In this document: one piece after another, positions 16,506-25,428 of the stretch
Layout of the letters: every line of letters starts with the position of its first letter
Position numbering within the stretch: position 1 is the first letter of the stretch
Source: an uncultured bacterium
GTDB lineage: Bacteria; Verrucomicrobiota; Verrucomicrobiia; CAIQCK01
Direction of reading: 5' to 3'
DNA: 61,750 nucleotides
NCBI GenBank assembly: GCA_903870275.1
Contig: CAIQCK010000070.1
Coordinates: 1-61,750 of the forward strand
The notes under the pieces: generated by a model
Seen by the model: only the letters and a program-made list of their open reading frames with translations
The model's database searches: none
Told to the model about the DNA's origin: nothing
Program-made: the position numbers and the translations under genes

Positions 16506-17354
16506 ATGGGTGCAAAAAAATCGCAGCGCGGCTCATTGTCGCGGCGGACTGCGCTCCGTCACATCTTGTTGACTTCCACGACCGTCTCCGCATCTGCCGG
16601 GTTGATTGTGCGCGGGAAAATGTTTGCGGCAGAATTGCCGACGGGGCCGGCGGCGGACGTCAAGCTGCTGGTGTTCGATGTGTTCGGGACGGTCGTGGAT
16701 TGGCGGTCGAGTGTGATCGCCGAGGGGGAACAGCTTGGCAAAGCGAAGGGGTTGAGTGCGGATTGGGCGGCTTTTACCGACACGTGGCGGGCGGCCTACG
16801 CGCCTTCGATGGACAAGGTGCGCAAAGGCGACCTGCCTTGGACGAAGCTGGATGACCTTCACCGCATGTCGCTTGATGAACTGCTTCACCGCTTCAAAAT
16901 CGAAGGACTCACCGAAGAAGAAAAGGACCACTTTAATCGCGTCTGGCATCGCCTGAAGCCGTGGCCGGATTCGGTCGAGGGTCTTGCCCGGCTCCGAAAA
17001 CGCCACCTGATCGCGCCGCTTTCGAACGGCAATCTCGCGCTGTTGACCGACATGGCCAAACACGTCGGCTTGCCGTGGGACTGCATTCTGTCCGCGGAGC
17101 TTGTTCGTCACTACAAGCCGGATGCCGAGGTTTATCGCAGCGCCTATGAGTTCTTCAATTTGAAGCCGGGTGAAGTGATGATGGTGGCCGCGCATCCAGG
17201 CGACCTCCTGGTACCAAAAAAGCTCGGCATGAAGACCGCCTACGTCCATCGCCCGAAGGAGCATCGCGGCCCGGAACCCAAGCTTCCACCCACAGGCACG
17301 TTTGATTTCGTTGTGAAGGATTTCCTCGAACTGGCCTCGCGCCTCGGCCTGTAG
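16506..17354 (+). CDS. Tat-exported haloacid dehalogenase-like (HAD) protein
   Basis: A 282-residue type II haloacid dehalogenase-like protein carrying a twin-arginine signal (SRRTALRHILL near residues 12-22, then a hydrophobic segment). HAD motif I is at residues 56-62 with nucleophile D58 (VFDVFGT). The Ser of motif II is in APLSNGN, the Lys of motif III in RHYKPDAEVY, and a late MMVAAHPGDL segment is typical of the type II dehalogenase group. The ATG at 16506 is chosen because ggagagag lies just before it; a GTG at 16470 is also in frame. Export of such an enzyme suggests a periplasmic 2-haloacid or phosphate-ester substrate. Confidence 0.85.
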   Translation: MGAKKSQRGSLSRRTALRHILLTSTTVSASAGLIVRGKMFAAELPTGPAADVKLLVFDVFGTVVDWRSSVIAEGEQLGKAKGLSADWAAFTDTWRAAYAPSMDKVRKGDLPWTKLDDLHRMSLDELLHRFKIEGLTEEEKDHFNRVWHRLKPWPDSVEGLARLRKRHLIAPLSNGNLALLTDMAKHVGLPWDCILSAELVRHYKPDAEVYRSAYEFFNLKPGEVMMVAAHPGDLLVPKKLGMKTAYVHRPKEHRGPEPKLPPTGTFDFVVKDFLELASRLGL

Positions 17355-17435
17355 ATGCCCGTTAGCTCGGCGCATGACCGCGGCGCGGGCGAAAAGCTGA
17401 ATGACGCCGGTGGAACTGCGCAGCCACAGGGGCGG

Positions 17436-19160
17436 TTACTTCCTGGATGGCGGGATTGACTGACACAGTAACTCGATCATTTCCCGCCGACCCGGCAAGC
17501 ACGAATGCTCCGCCAGCTTGATCGCGGTATTGTCGTAATCGCAGTCGGCCTTTGCGGACACGTTTGCTCCATGAGCGATCAGGAGTTTGGCCACATCTAC
17601 TTTGCCGTGTCGCACAGCACACATCAGCGGCGTCACGCCGTGTCTATGGCGCGCGTTGGCGTCAGCACCGTGAGCCAGAAGAAACCCGACAACCTTTAAG
17701 TCGCCTCGGCAAATGGCCCCCCGCATGGGCGCCTGTAGCCTCCACGGTGAATCATACTCATCAAGTTTACCGTCACCGATCCGTGCTCCGTGTTGCAGCA
17801 GCATCTCCATGTTTTCGAGATTTCCCTTTCGAGCCGCGCGCACGAATGCCGTGTTGCCATAATCATCGGCGGCATTTACACGGGCGCCTTTCGCAATGAG
17901 TTCGTTCACGAATTCCGCGGGCATGGTTTCCGCAGCATACATAAGAGCAGTGGTTCTGCGCCTGGCGGTTTGATTTACATTCGCCCCGGCGGCCAGGAGT
18001 TGCCGGGCGATTGCCGGGTCGCCCGTATGGTCGCACGCCTGGATCAACGGTGTCAGCTCAAAGCCGCTCTCCCGCATGTCCGGATTGGCGCCATGCCCGA
18101 GCAACTGTTGCGTGATGCCAGCGTGCTTTTTCCTCACGGCACAGCACAGGGCGTTGCCAAGATCGCTCCGGCTTGGACGATCATCGCCCGACTCAGCAAG
18201 AATCGAGTTGACGGCGGCGGGATCACCCATGGCGGCTGAAAAGGACAGGTTTTGGCGCTCTTTGCCGCCAGCTTCTTGAAGGAGTCTTGTTGCCTCATCA
18301 TTCTTTCGGAACTTGGCCTCCATCAACGCAGTCCAACCCTGAGAATTGGTTCTATTGAGGTCAGCGTGCGACGGAATCAGTAATGTCAACGCGTTGGTTT
18401 TCCCCAGTTGGGCGGCCCACATGAGTGCGGTTTCGCCCCGCTTGTCTTGGGCATTAACGTTAGCACGGGCTTCCAGCAATAGTTTAATTACTTCACTACT
18501 ATTCCCGAATGCTACAGCCGCGGATAGTGGTGGCATGTCAAGGCAGTCTTCATTGCCTGGCGCATCAACCGGACAACCGTGCCTTAACAAACAGCGAGCC
18601 ACGTCCGCGTTCCATGCGGCGTAGTGAAGCGGCGTCCCAAACCACTCACTTCGCGCGGAGATATCAGCGCCCGCAGCCAGCAGCAATTCGATGACCTCGA
18701 TGTTTCCGACCGACACCGCCTCGTGCAACGCTGTGATGCCACCCTCACTTTTCGCGTCTACACGCGCCTTCGCCGCGAGAAGAGTGCGTACGACGTCTGC
18801 GGACCCGTTGCGCGCCGCAGTCATCAGGGCCGTTAGGCCTCTGTCATTCGTTGCGTTTACATCCGCGCCTGCCTTGATCAGTGCCTGCACGCTGTCAACG
18901 TAACGATGATTTGAAAACATTATCAGCGGCGTCTGGAAATCCGGCCAGCGCGCGTCCACCTTGGCGCCTTGCCGGACCAAGTCTTCGACCTGGTCGGGGC
19001 GGTTCGATGAAACCGCGTCCATCAGGCGTTCCTCCAACGTTTGTTCAGAACGCCGAGCAAGAATGTCGAGAACGTTTGGTTGGATGTCGGTAGCCGGGAC
19101 ACTCGTTTGACCGAGCGTGAGCCATGAGGCGGCGAGGACAGACGCGACTGTGAACTTCAT
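17436..19160 (-). CDS. Secreted ankyrin-repeat protein
   Basis: A 574-residue protein with a Sec signal (residues 1-~23) and roughly a dozen ankyrin repeats over the rest, each with the pattern G-TALM-AA--G--D-V--LL--GA--NA (for example GLTALMTAARNGSADVVRTLL). Ankyrin stacks mediate protein-protein binding; an exported one probably works in the periplasm or outside the cell. Convergent with the HAD gene. No enzymatic domain is visible. Confidence 0.9.
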   Translation of the reverse strand: MKFTVASVLAASWLTLGQTSVPATDIQPNVLDILARRSEQTLEERLMDAVSSNRPDQVEDLVRQGAKVDARWPDFQTPLIMFSNHRYVDSVQALIKAGADVNATNDRGLTALMTAARNGSADVVRTLLAAKARVDAKSEGGITALHEAVSVGNIEVIELLLAAGADISARSEWFGTPLHYAAWNADVARCLLRHGCPVDAPGNEDCLDMPPLSAAVAFGNSSEVIKLLLEARANVNAQDKRGETALMWAAQLGKTNALTLLIPSHADLNRTNSQGWTALMEAKFRKNDEATRLLQEAGGKERQNLSFSAAMGDPAAVNSILAESGDDRPSRSDLGNALCCAVRKKHAGITQQLLGHGANPDMRESGFELTPLIQACDHTGDPAIARQLLAAGANVNQTARRRTTALMYAAETMPAEFVNELIAKGARVNAADDYGNTAFVRAARKGNLENMEMLLQHGARIGDGKLDEYDSPWRLQAPMRGAICRGDLKVVGFLLAHGADANARHRHGVTPLMCAVRHGKVDVAKLLIAHGANVSAKADCDYDNTAIKLAEHSCLPGRREMIELLCQSIPPSRK

Positions 19161-19300
19161 AAAACCTCTCGGATGTTCTGTGGCGTGACCAGGTTGCTTT
19201 TATCATTTCCCCGGCGAGTCATACAACGACAATGCTTGTCGTCATCGTCAGCGAGAACAACCGTGAGTCAGACGTTCCGCCCGACCAATCATCAATGAAT

Positions 19301-19320
19301 GGACAGGCAAGAGCCTGTCC
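19301..19320. terminator. Hairpin at the end of the methyltransferase operon
   Basis: A perfect 8-bp stem ggacaggc/gcctgtcc with a 4-nt loop directly abuts the stop codon of the minus-strand methyltransferase gene. There is no U run, so it may act with Rho or protect the mRNA 3' end. Confidence 0.45.
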
Positions 19321-19874
19321 TACTTCCACCTCGCCAACAGCTCGTAGAGCACGATGCTGGCGGTCATGGCCACGTTGAGGCTGTTGGTGATGCCGCGCAC
19401 GGGGAGGACGGCGATGTGGTCGGCTTCGTGGAGCAGTTCGTCGCGCACGCCATCGCGTTCGTGGCCGAAGACGGCGACGAGCGGGAAACGGTAGGGCACT
19501 TCGCGATAGGGAATGCTGCCGTCGCATTGCTCGAAGACGACGAGTTGATAGCCGGCGCGTCGCAGCTCGGCGATGCGGGGCAGGGGATCGTCGTGCTTCT
19601 CCCACGGCACGGTCTGGAGGCTGCCGCCGACGGCGGTCTTGCCGATCTGTTGCGCGGCGTGGATGGTCTGGGTCGGCGTGCCGGTGATGCCGGTGAGGAT
19701 GAGCCGCTCAATGTTGGCGCAGTCGCAGACGCGGAAGATGAGGCCGACGTTCTGGAGGGAGCGGACGTTGTCGAGCACGACGGTCACCGGCATCCGCGTC
19801 GCGTCCATGGCGGCGCGGTCGGGCCGGCTGGCGACCAACTCGGCGGTGGTGTGGCGTCGGCGCGGCGTTTTCAA
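19320..19874 (-). CDS. SpoU/TrmH-family RNA 2'-O-methyltransferase
   Basis: A 184-residue SAM-dependent ribose methyltransferase with the SPOUT knot motifs in order: DNVRSLQNVGLIFR, then FGHERDGV, then ITNSLNVAMTASIVLYEL. It lacks an extended N-terminal RNA-binding domain, as in short TrmL or TrmH-like enzymes. The tRNA or rRNA target is unknown. Start overlaps the stop of the upstream phosphodiesterase gene (ATGA). Confidence 0.92.
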   Translation of the reverse strand: MKTPRRRHTTAELVASRPDRAAMDATRMPVTVVLDNVRSLQNVGLIFRVCDCANIERLILTGITGTPTQTIHAAQQIGKTAVGGSLQTVPWEKHDDPLPRIAELRRAGYQLVVFEQCDGSIPYREVPYRFPLVAVFGHERDGVRDELLHEADHIAVLPVRGITNSLNVAMTASIVLYELLARWK

Positions 19875-20575
19875 AGCAGCGCTTTCAACCGATCCGGGTA
19901 GTTGGTGATGATTCCATCCACATGACGGGCGATCATGGCACGCATCCGGGGCGGGGTGTCAACCGTCCATGTGAACACGCGCAAGCCGGCGGCGTGAACC
20001 GCGGCAATGAGTTGACACGAGCAAAGAGTGGCGTTTGGCGCGAAGGCGGTGGCGTTGAGGGAATGGCAGAGTTGAATCGCGGCGCGAACGTCGGGGACAT
20101 GGCGGTCGAACCTGCCAAGCAGGAACGCGAGTTCGATGTCGGGCCGAAGGCTTGCGATGGGGCGGAGGTATTCGGCATGGAACGAGAAGACGAGAACGGA
20201 CTTCTCCATCTCCTCAGCGAGGATTACGTCGAGGACGCGGTCAGGGCTGGCGGTTTTGATCTCGACCAGCAGGCGGGCCCTGCCGCGCACGAGCCGGCAC
20301 AGTTCGCGCAGCGTCGGCACTCCGAGTTGCCGCAGTTCGCCGGCCGTACGGACGTTGACGGTGCCCGAGCCGGTCGTGGTGCGGCCCAGTGTCTCGTCGT
20401 GGATGACCACCGGCTCGTTGTCGGCGCTGAGATGAACGTCGCACTCCACGGCGTCCACGCGCATGTCGAGAGCGCGCGCAAACGCGGGGAGTTTGTTTTC
20501 ACGGCGCGCGTATCCGCCGTGCGCGCCACGATGAGCGATGACCAGCGGCGGACTGGGCGCGCGTTCAGCCTTCAC
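19871..20575 (-). CDS. Glycerophosphodiester phosphodiesterase family protein
   Basis: Hydrolyses glycerophosphodiesters to glycerol 3-phosphate and an alcohol. The product has about 234 residues. The GDPD signature is clear: IAHRGAHGGYARRENKLPAF at the N terminus, ECDVHLSADNEPVVIHDETLGRTTTG, then LLVEIKT and the C-terminal VFTWTVDTPPRMRAMI. No signal peptide, so cytoplasmic (UgpQ-like). The GTG start at 20575 overlaps the upstream GNAT gene by 11 bp. Confidence 0.92.
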   Translation of the reverse strand: MKAERAPSPPLVIAHRGAHGGYARRENKLPAFARALDMRVDAVECDVHLSADNEPVVIHDETLGRTTTGSGTVNVRTAGELRQLGVPTLRELCRLVRGRARLLVEIKTASPDRVLDVILAEEMEKSVLVFSFHAEYLRPIASLRPDIELAFLLGRFDRHVPDVRAAIQLCHSLNATAFAPNATLCSCQLIAAVHAAGLRVFTWTVDTPPRMRAMIARHVDGIITNYPDRLKALL

Positions 20576-21155
20576 CGGCAAATTCTTCGTCGGTCTTGAT
20601 GACCTTGCCCATGAGCACGTAGTCGTGGGGGATGGCTTGCATGTCTTTGACGTAACCCGGCAGGACGAGCAGTTCGTCAAAGCCAAGCCGGGCGAAAAGT
20701 TTCCGCGCCGCCTGTTGGTCGCCCATGAACTCGGCTTCGAGTTGCTCCAGTGCCAGGTCGCGTGCGATGCGCATCAGCTCGGTTGTCAGGAGCTGGGCGA
20801 GGCGCTTGCCGCGAAACTCAGGATGAACAACGACGCTCAACCGGCCGATGTGACGCCGCCATCCGCCGAGGTATTGGTGCAGCGTCGCGTCGCCCACGAC
20901 CTTGTTGCCGGCCACCGCCAGCAGCGGCAGGTTGCGGCCGTAGTCAATGTTCTTGCACCACTCGCGGATCACCTTGATGTCCGTGACGCGGTGCTTGAGG
21001 AACATGCGTTCGGTTTCAGGAATCGCCGAGAAGAATTCGTGAAATGCCCGCACGTCGGTCGGCTGCAGTGGACGCACCACGATGTCGGTGGTGTCCAGCT
21101 TCTTGGTTTTTGGATATCGCTCGATTATCGCTTCAATTTCCACGTTGACCTCCAA
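20565..21155 (-). CDS. GNAT family N-acetyltransferase
   Basis: A 196-residue GNAT protein. The acetyl-CoA binding motif is in LSVVVHPEFRGKRLAQLL, and the C terminus has the usual ARKLFARLGFDEL. The first ~25 residues are an added charged segment. The acceptor substrate cannot be inferred. First gene of a three-gene minus-strand unit that ends at the hairpin at 19301. Confidence 0.85.
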   Translation of the reverse strand: MEVNVEIEAIIERYPKTKKLDTTDIVVRPLQPTDVRAFHEFFSAIPETERMFLKHRVTDIKVIREWCKNIDYGRNLPLLAVAGNKVVGDATLHQYLGGWRRHIGRLSVVVHPEFRGKRLAQLLTTELMRIARDLALEQLEAEFMGDQQAARKLFARLGFDELLVLPGYVKDMQAIPHDYVLMGKVIKTDEEFAGEG

Positions 21156-21287
21156 TTGTTGTCGAACTATCGCCCACGTTGCCCGATGTGCAAGCGGTTT
21201 TTTTCTGGGGCCGGGATTGACCGTCTCGGACTCAATGGGCGATCATGGGTCAGGTTGTCTGCGTGACGGCCCGTTGGGATTTTTGGT

Positions 21288-21662
21288 TCAGGCGCTTACC
21301 GATTCTTTGGCGATCTGGCGCATCAGGTTGAGAAACAGGGGGTGCTGGCCGATGGGCGGCAGCAGTTCGATTTCAAGCGCGGGGAACTGGGCGGTGATTT
21401 CCTCAAGCTGACCGGGAATATCCATGGAGAAGTGCGCGCCCTCCGCCATGAACAGCGGCAAGATGCGGCAACGCGTGGCGCCGGCAGTAGCCAGTTGGCG
21501 GGCGATGTCCAGCAACGTTGGGGTGGCAGATTCCATATAGCACAAGAGAACGTTGTCCTGGCCCACGTCTTTGCGGAGGTCATCGGCCAGGCGCTCAAAG
21601 GGCGCGCGCCACTGCGGGTACTTGCTGCCGTGCGCGAGCAGGACGAGAGGGGTTGGTTTCAT
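21288..21662 (-). CDS. cbiX: Sirohydrochlorin cobaltochelatase, short CbiX type
   Basis: Inserts Co2+ into sirohydrochlorin, the first committed step of the anaerobic cobalamin route. A 124-residue single-domain CbiX-S with one catalytic His in LLAHGSKY and another in AEGAHFSMDIP. Short CbiX proteins work as dimers. It is the last gene of the cobalamin operon, 26 bp behind cbiJ. Confidence 0.92.
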   Translation of the reverse strand: MKPTPLVLLAHGSKYPQWRAPFERLADDLRKDVGQDNVLLCYMESATPTLLDIARQLATAGATRCRILPLFMAEGAHFSMDIPGQLEEITAQFPALEIELLPPIGQHPLFLNLMRQIAKESVSA

Positions 21663-21688
21663 GGGTGTCTTATCCTTTGGGGCAACGG

Positions 21689-22465
21689 TTATGTGGGCAG
21701 ACTCGGTCGAAGTCGCCGGCCCAGTTCCTGAACCAGCGAGCGCATGTCATCGAAGGCGTTCGCGGACAACTGCGGTGGCCGTCCCACCACGACGAGGAGG
21801 CATTGCTCGGCGCGGGCCGCTTCGAGTTTGGCCGGCACGCCGCCGGCTTCGCCGCTGTCTTTGGTCACCAGCACGCCGATGTCGAACTGCCGGATGAGCC
21901 GGCGGTTTTCATCCACAGAGAACGGTCCCCGGCCCGTGATGATCCGGTCATCAGGCAAGCCGGCGGCGTGGCAGAGTTGAACGGAATCCGCGTGCGGCAG
22001 GACGCGCGCGACGAGGGAGACGCCGGTGAGCGCGGCCTCGCGCGCATACACGGCGACGTTCTTCGACCCGATGGTGAGCAAAACCGATCGGCGCGGTTCG
22101 CAGGCAAGCTTGGCCGCTTCGAAATGCGTGGCTGCGAGACGAACGCCGTCCTGCTCGCCGACGCCACCGGGCCGGACAAATGTCAGGTAGGGAACTTCTG
22201 TTTGTTCGGCAACGCGCGCCGCCGTGCCTCGGACGTGGGTCGCGTAGGGATGTGTGGCGTCCACAATGGCGTGGATGGAGCGTTCGCGGACGAGCGCCGT
22301 CATGTCGGCTTCCGTCAAGCGCCCGTTGCGGCGGGAAATCCGCGGGCGACTGCCGACGAACAGCGGCACGTCGGTGGCGGTGGAAACCAGCACCTCATAG
22401 CCGGCATCAGTCATGGCTTCGGCCAGAGGCGCGGTTTCGCTGGTGCCACCGAGAAGCAAGATCAT
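21689..22465 (-). CDS. cbiJ: Precorrin-6A / cobalt-precorrin-6A reductase
   Basis: Reduces the macrocycle of cobalt-precorrin-6A. The 258-residue product starts MILLLGGTSETAPLAEAM, the conserved CobK/CbiJ beginning, followed by DATHPYATHV and TIGSKNV. The in-frame start at 22507 is rejected because the ATG at 22465 overlaps the cbiH stop (ATGA) and gives the family N terminus. Confidence 0.94.
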   Translation of the reverse strand: MILLLGGTSETAPLAEAMTDAGYEVLVSTATDVPLFVGSRPRISRRNGRLTEADMTALVRERSIHAIVDATHPYATHVRGTAARVAEQTEVPYLTFVRPGGVGEQDGVRLAATHFEAAKLACEPRRSVLLTIGSKNVAVYAREAALTGVSLVARVLPHADSVQLCHAAGLPDDRIITGRGPFSVDENRRLIRQFDIGVLVTKDSGEAGGVPAKLEAARAEQCLLVVVGRPPQLSANAFDDMRSLVQELGRRLRPSLPT

Positions 22466-23241
22466 ACGACGTAGCCCCGCGGCGTCACAAACCAACCGTT
22501 CAGGCACTTCGAGGATTGGTTGCCGATGATGACGACCGTCTTCATGTTGATGTCCAGTTTTAGAAAATGATCCAGGTCGGAAAGCACGAGGCGCTCGTCC
22601 TCGGAGCCGACTGCCGTGGCCACGCCGACCGGCGTTGTGCCCGGGCGATGCTGGCGAAGGATGGCGACGGCCTCTTCGATCTGGGTGACGCGCTTGGTGC
22701 TCTTGGGATTGTAGAGGGCCACAACCAGGTCGGCCGCAGCCACCGCTTCAATGCGGCGGCGGATGGTTTTCCAAGGCACGAGCAGATCGCTGAGGCTGAT
22801 GCACGCGTAATCGAGCATCAGCGGCGCGCCGAACCTCGCGGCCGCGGCGCACGCGGCGGTGACGCCGGGGATGATTTCAATCGGCACGCGGATTCCCTCG
22901 GCCGCGGCCATCTCAAGGGCCAGACCGGCCATGCCGTAGATGCCGGCGTCGCCCGACGAGACAAACGCGACGACCGCGCCGTCGCGCGCGCGTTCCAGCG
23001 CCAGCCGGCAGCGCTGCGCCTCCTGAGTCATGCCGGAGGAAATCAACTCCTTGCCCGCCGTCAGATCGCTAATGTGGTCGAGGTAGTGCCGATAGCCGAC
23101 GACGACGCTGCTGGCGGCGATTGCTGCCTCGGCGCGGCGCGTGCGGTCCTGTGGGTTGCCGGGACCGATGCCGACTACAAACAGTTTTCCCGTGCGACCG
23201 CTACGGTCACTCCGTGCAGGATGGTCTTTCGCAATATTAAT
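22462..23241 (-). CDS. cbiH: Precorrin-3B / cobalt-factor III C17-methyltransferase
   Basis: Methylates C17 with ring contraction. About 259 residues with SAM-methyltransferase motifs VVGIGPGNPQD near the N terminus, SSGDAGIYGMAGLALE, EIIPGVTAACAAAARFGAP and LYNPKSTKRV. The problem is the start: upstream of VVGIGPGN no ATG, GTG or TTG is in frame until deep inside cbiG. A GGAGG at 23247-23251 stands 5 nt before an ATT at 23241 (another ATT is at 23235), so an ATT start is the best guess. The gene overlaps cbiG by about 67 bp. Confidence 0.88.
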   Translation of the reverse strand: MNIAKDHPARSDRSGRTGKLFVVGIGPGNPQDRTRRAEAAIAASSVVVGYRHYLDHISDLTAGKELISSGMTQEAQRCRLALERARDGAVVAFVSSGDAGIYGMAGLALEMAAAEGIRVPIEIIPGVTAACAAAARFGAPLMLDYACISLSDLLVPWKTIRRRIEAVAAADLVVALYNPKSTKRVTQIEEAVAILRQHRPGTTPVGVATAVGSEDERLVLSDLDHFLKLDINMKTVVIIGNQSSKCLNGWFVTPRGYVV

Positions 23242-23948
23242 TGGGTCCTCCTTCCGCCCAGCAGCGCGGCCGGCTCGGCCACGGCTGGGAGATTGACTTT
23301 GCTCGCCACAAATTTGGATCGCTGAAACCGGCGCGGTGTCGCGCGGATTTCGTCGGACGCGATGAAGCGCAGGCTTATGCCGAGTTGCGCCGCCGCTTCG
23401 ATCAAACCTTGTTCCTTCGCCTTGATGTCCGCCGACGCGAGCAGCCGCACCTGCTGCGGTTTGGCGCGGACCTTGCGCAGCGCCGCGCCAACGGCGGCGA
23501 CAATCTGCCCGCTTGCAACGCCGCGACGGCAACCGACGCCGACGATCAGATGTTTGGCGGCGTCGGTGGTCGTGGTGACAACTGGTTCCGCGCCGAGGAT
23601 GTTGGCGGTCCGAAGCGCCAGCGCGTTCGCGCCACCTTCGTGACCGCTGAGCAGGCTGATCGCGAACCGCGCGCCCACGTCCACGACCACAACCGCAGGA
23701 TCCGTCAGCTTGTGGTGAATCAACGGCGCGATGGCTCGCACCACCACACCGCACGGGCAGACATAGACCAGTCCCTCGTAACGCCGGAAAATCTTCCGGC
23801 TCAGCGCGACGATGGCGTCGAAGCGTCGGGCTCTCGCCGGCCGCTTCACGGTGTTGTGAAAATAGAGGTCGGCTTCCGGCATCGCTTGGGCCAGAAGCCC
23901 AGCGACTCGAGCGCCTTGGGAGGAAAGCGTGATGATCGCCAGCTTCAT
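23175..23948 (-). CDS. cbiG: Cobalt-precorrin-5A hydrolase
   Basis: Opens the delta-lactone ring and releases acetaldehyde in the anaerobic route. The 257-residue product carries the CbiG N-terminal domain (YVCPCGVVVRAIAP, SLLSGHEGGANAL, VVTTTTDA) and a CobE-like C-terminal domain (VGVGCRRGVASGQIV). It is shorter than the usual ~320-360 residues because the middle region is reduced. ATG at 23948 overlaps the cbiF stop. Confidence 0.92.
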   Translation of the reverse strand: MKLAIITLSSQGARVAGLLAQAMPEADLYFHNTVKRPARARRFDAIVALSRKIFRRYEGLVYVCPCGVVVRAIAPLIHHKLTDPAVVVVDVGARFAISLLSGHEGGANALALRTANILGAEPVVTTTTDAAKHLIVGVGCRRGVASGQIVAAVGAALRKVRAKPQQVRLLASADIKAKEQGLIEAAAQLGISLRFIASDEIRATPRRFQRSKFVASKVNLPAVAEPAALLGGRRTQLILRKTILHGVTVAVARENCL

Positions 23949-24703
23949 TTCCGCGATCCCTTCCGGCAGCCGTGCGAAAACGCCGCGTCGTAGAGTCTCG
24001 AGACGGGAATGTCGCGGTTCAGCGCGCGGCCCACGATGAGCATGGCGGTCTTGCGGATGTTCAGCTTGGCCATTTTCGACGCGATGTCCGCCAGCGTGCC
24101 GCGGATGACGCGCTGGTCGGGCCACGAAGCGCGATAGACCACGGCGATTGGGCAATCGCGGCCGTAGTGTTTCGCGAGCGTTCGCACGACGGCTTTCAGG
24201 TTCGCCGCCGACAGGAAAAGGCAAAGCGTGGCGCGCGTTTGCGCGAGCCGATCGAGTTCCTGTTCGCGCGGGAGCGGCGTCCGGCCAGAAGTCCGGGTCA
24301 GGATGATGGTCTGCGAAATTTCCGGCGCGGTCAGTTCCGTCTTTAACGCGGCGGCGGCGGCTTGGAACGAACTGACGCCCGGCACGACTTCGTAGCCGAT
24401 GCCGAGCTTGTCGAGTTCGTTCATCTGCTCGCGAATCGCGCCGTAGATGGACGGATCGCCAGAATGCAGCCGGATGACGTTGAGATTCCGCTTTTGCGCC
24501 CGGCGATACAACTCAACAATCTCCGGCAACGCCAGCGCGGCGGAATCGTGCTTTCCGGCCTTGGCCGGCAACAGCGCCAGCACGCGCGGACTGACCAGCG
24601 AACCGGCGTAAATGCAGCAGCGGCAGTTCTTCAACAACCGCGCGGCTTTGACGGTCAGCAGTTCGGGATCGCCGGGGCCGGCTCCGACAAAAATCACTTT
24701 CAT
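23945..24703 (-). CDS. cbiF: Precorrin-4 / cobalt-precorrin-4 C11-methyltransferase
   Basis: A 252-residue SAM methyltransferase with VIFVGAGPGDPELLTVKAARLL at the start (quoted in part), LHSGDPSIYGAIREQM, VPGVSSFQAAAAAL and ILTRTSGRTPLP, all characteristic of CobM/CbiF. ATGA overlap with cbiL. Size is normal for the family. Confidence 0.95.
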   Translation of the reverse strand: MKVIFVGAGPGDPELLTVKAARLLKNCRCCIYAGSLVSPRVLALLPAKAGKHDSAALALPEIVELYRRAQKRNLNVIRLHSGDPSIYGAIREQMNELDKLGIGYEVVPGVSSFQAAAAALKTELTAPEISQTIILTRTSGRTPLPREQELDRLAQTRATLCLFLSAANLKAVVRTLAKHYGRDCPIAVVYRASWPDQRVIRGTLADIASKMAKLNIRKTAMLIVGRALNRDIPVSRLYDAAFSHGCRKGSRK

Positions 24704-25428
24704 GACGCGCTCCTCTCGTTGGCATGGACCAGAATAACGGACAGATAGCCGGCTTGGGCGTCGGCGTACTTCAGCTTCCGCAGGTCGGTCTCGATTTGCT
24801 GGCCTTGCTGGCCGGCGCGCGCGACGAACACGGCGTTGTCCATCAGTCCTTCCTGTTCCAGAAGTGTGAGAATCTCCTGAAGCCGGCCGCCGATTTTCAT
24901 CAGTACCACCGTCCCGCCGGTTTTGACGGCGCGGCGGACGGACTCCAGATCATCGGTCGTCGGTACGATGGTGACGGGCGTCTTGCCTTCGCCGATGGGA
25001 AACTGCGTCAACGCCGCGGCTGCGCAGAAGGAGGTGATGCCGGGAACGGTGACAGTGTTTACGCCGGGCAACAGGCGTTTCACCTCGCGCAGCAAGTAGC
25101 TGTAGGTCGAGTAGAGCAGGGGATCGCCGAGCGTGAGAAAACAGGCGTTTTCGCCGTCTCGCAGCACCGGCGCGATTTGCGCGGCGGCTTCGGCCCAATG
25201 ACGCGACAGGGCTTCGCGATCGGTGAGCATGGGGAAGAGCAGTTCGTGAACCGCAGCGTCCTTGCCGAGATATCGCCGGGCGATTTCCAGCGCCACGCTG
25301 TCCGCGCTGATCTTTGCTTTGGGCACAAACACATGCCGGCAGCGGCGCAGCACGGCGGCGGCCTTGACTGTCAGCAACTCCGAATCGCCGGGGCCGACGC
25401 CGATGCCGTAAAAAGTTCCGGCGGTCAC
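24700..25428 (-). CDS. cbiL: Precorrin-2 / cobalt-factor II C20-methyltransferase
   Basis: Methylates C20. The 242-residue product shows GIGVGPGDSELLTVKAA, TLGDPLLYSTYSYLLREV and VPGITSFCAAAALTQFPI, the CobI/CbiL set. The start is GTG at 25428, overlapping the cbiE stop (GTGA). A longer open frame to 25815 is a shadow of cbiE. Confidence 0.95.
   Translation of the reverse strand: MTAGTFYGIGVGPGDSELLTVKAAAVLRRCRHVFVPKAKISADSVALEIARRYLGKDAAVHELLFPMLTDREALSRHWAEAAAQIAPVLRDGENACFLTLGDPLLYSTYSYLLREVKRLLPGVNTVTVPGITSFCAAAALTQFPIGEGKTPVTIVPTTDDLESVRRAVKTGGTVVLMKIGGRLQEILTLLEQEGLMDNAVFVARAGQQGQQIETDLRKLKYADAQAGYLSVILVHANERSAS

Noticed and set aside
23175..23260. A definite programmed -1 frameshift joining cbiG and cbiH
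   Set aside because: The required frame relation exists, but no canonical slippery heptamer in phase was found, so I kept an ATT start as the simpler reading.
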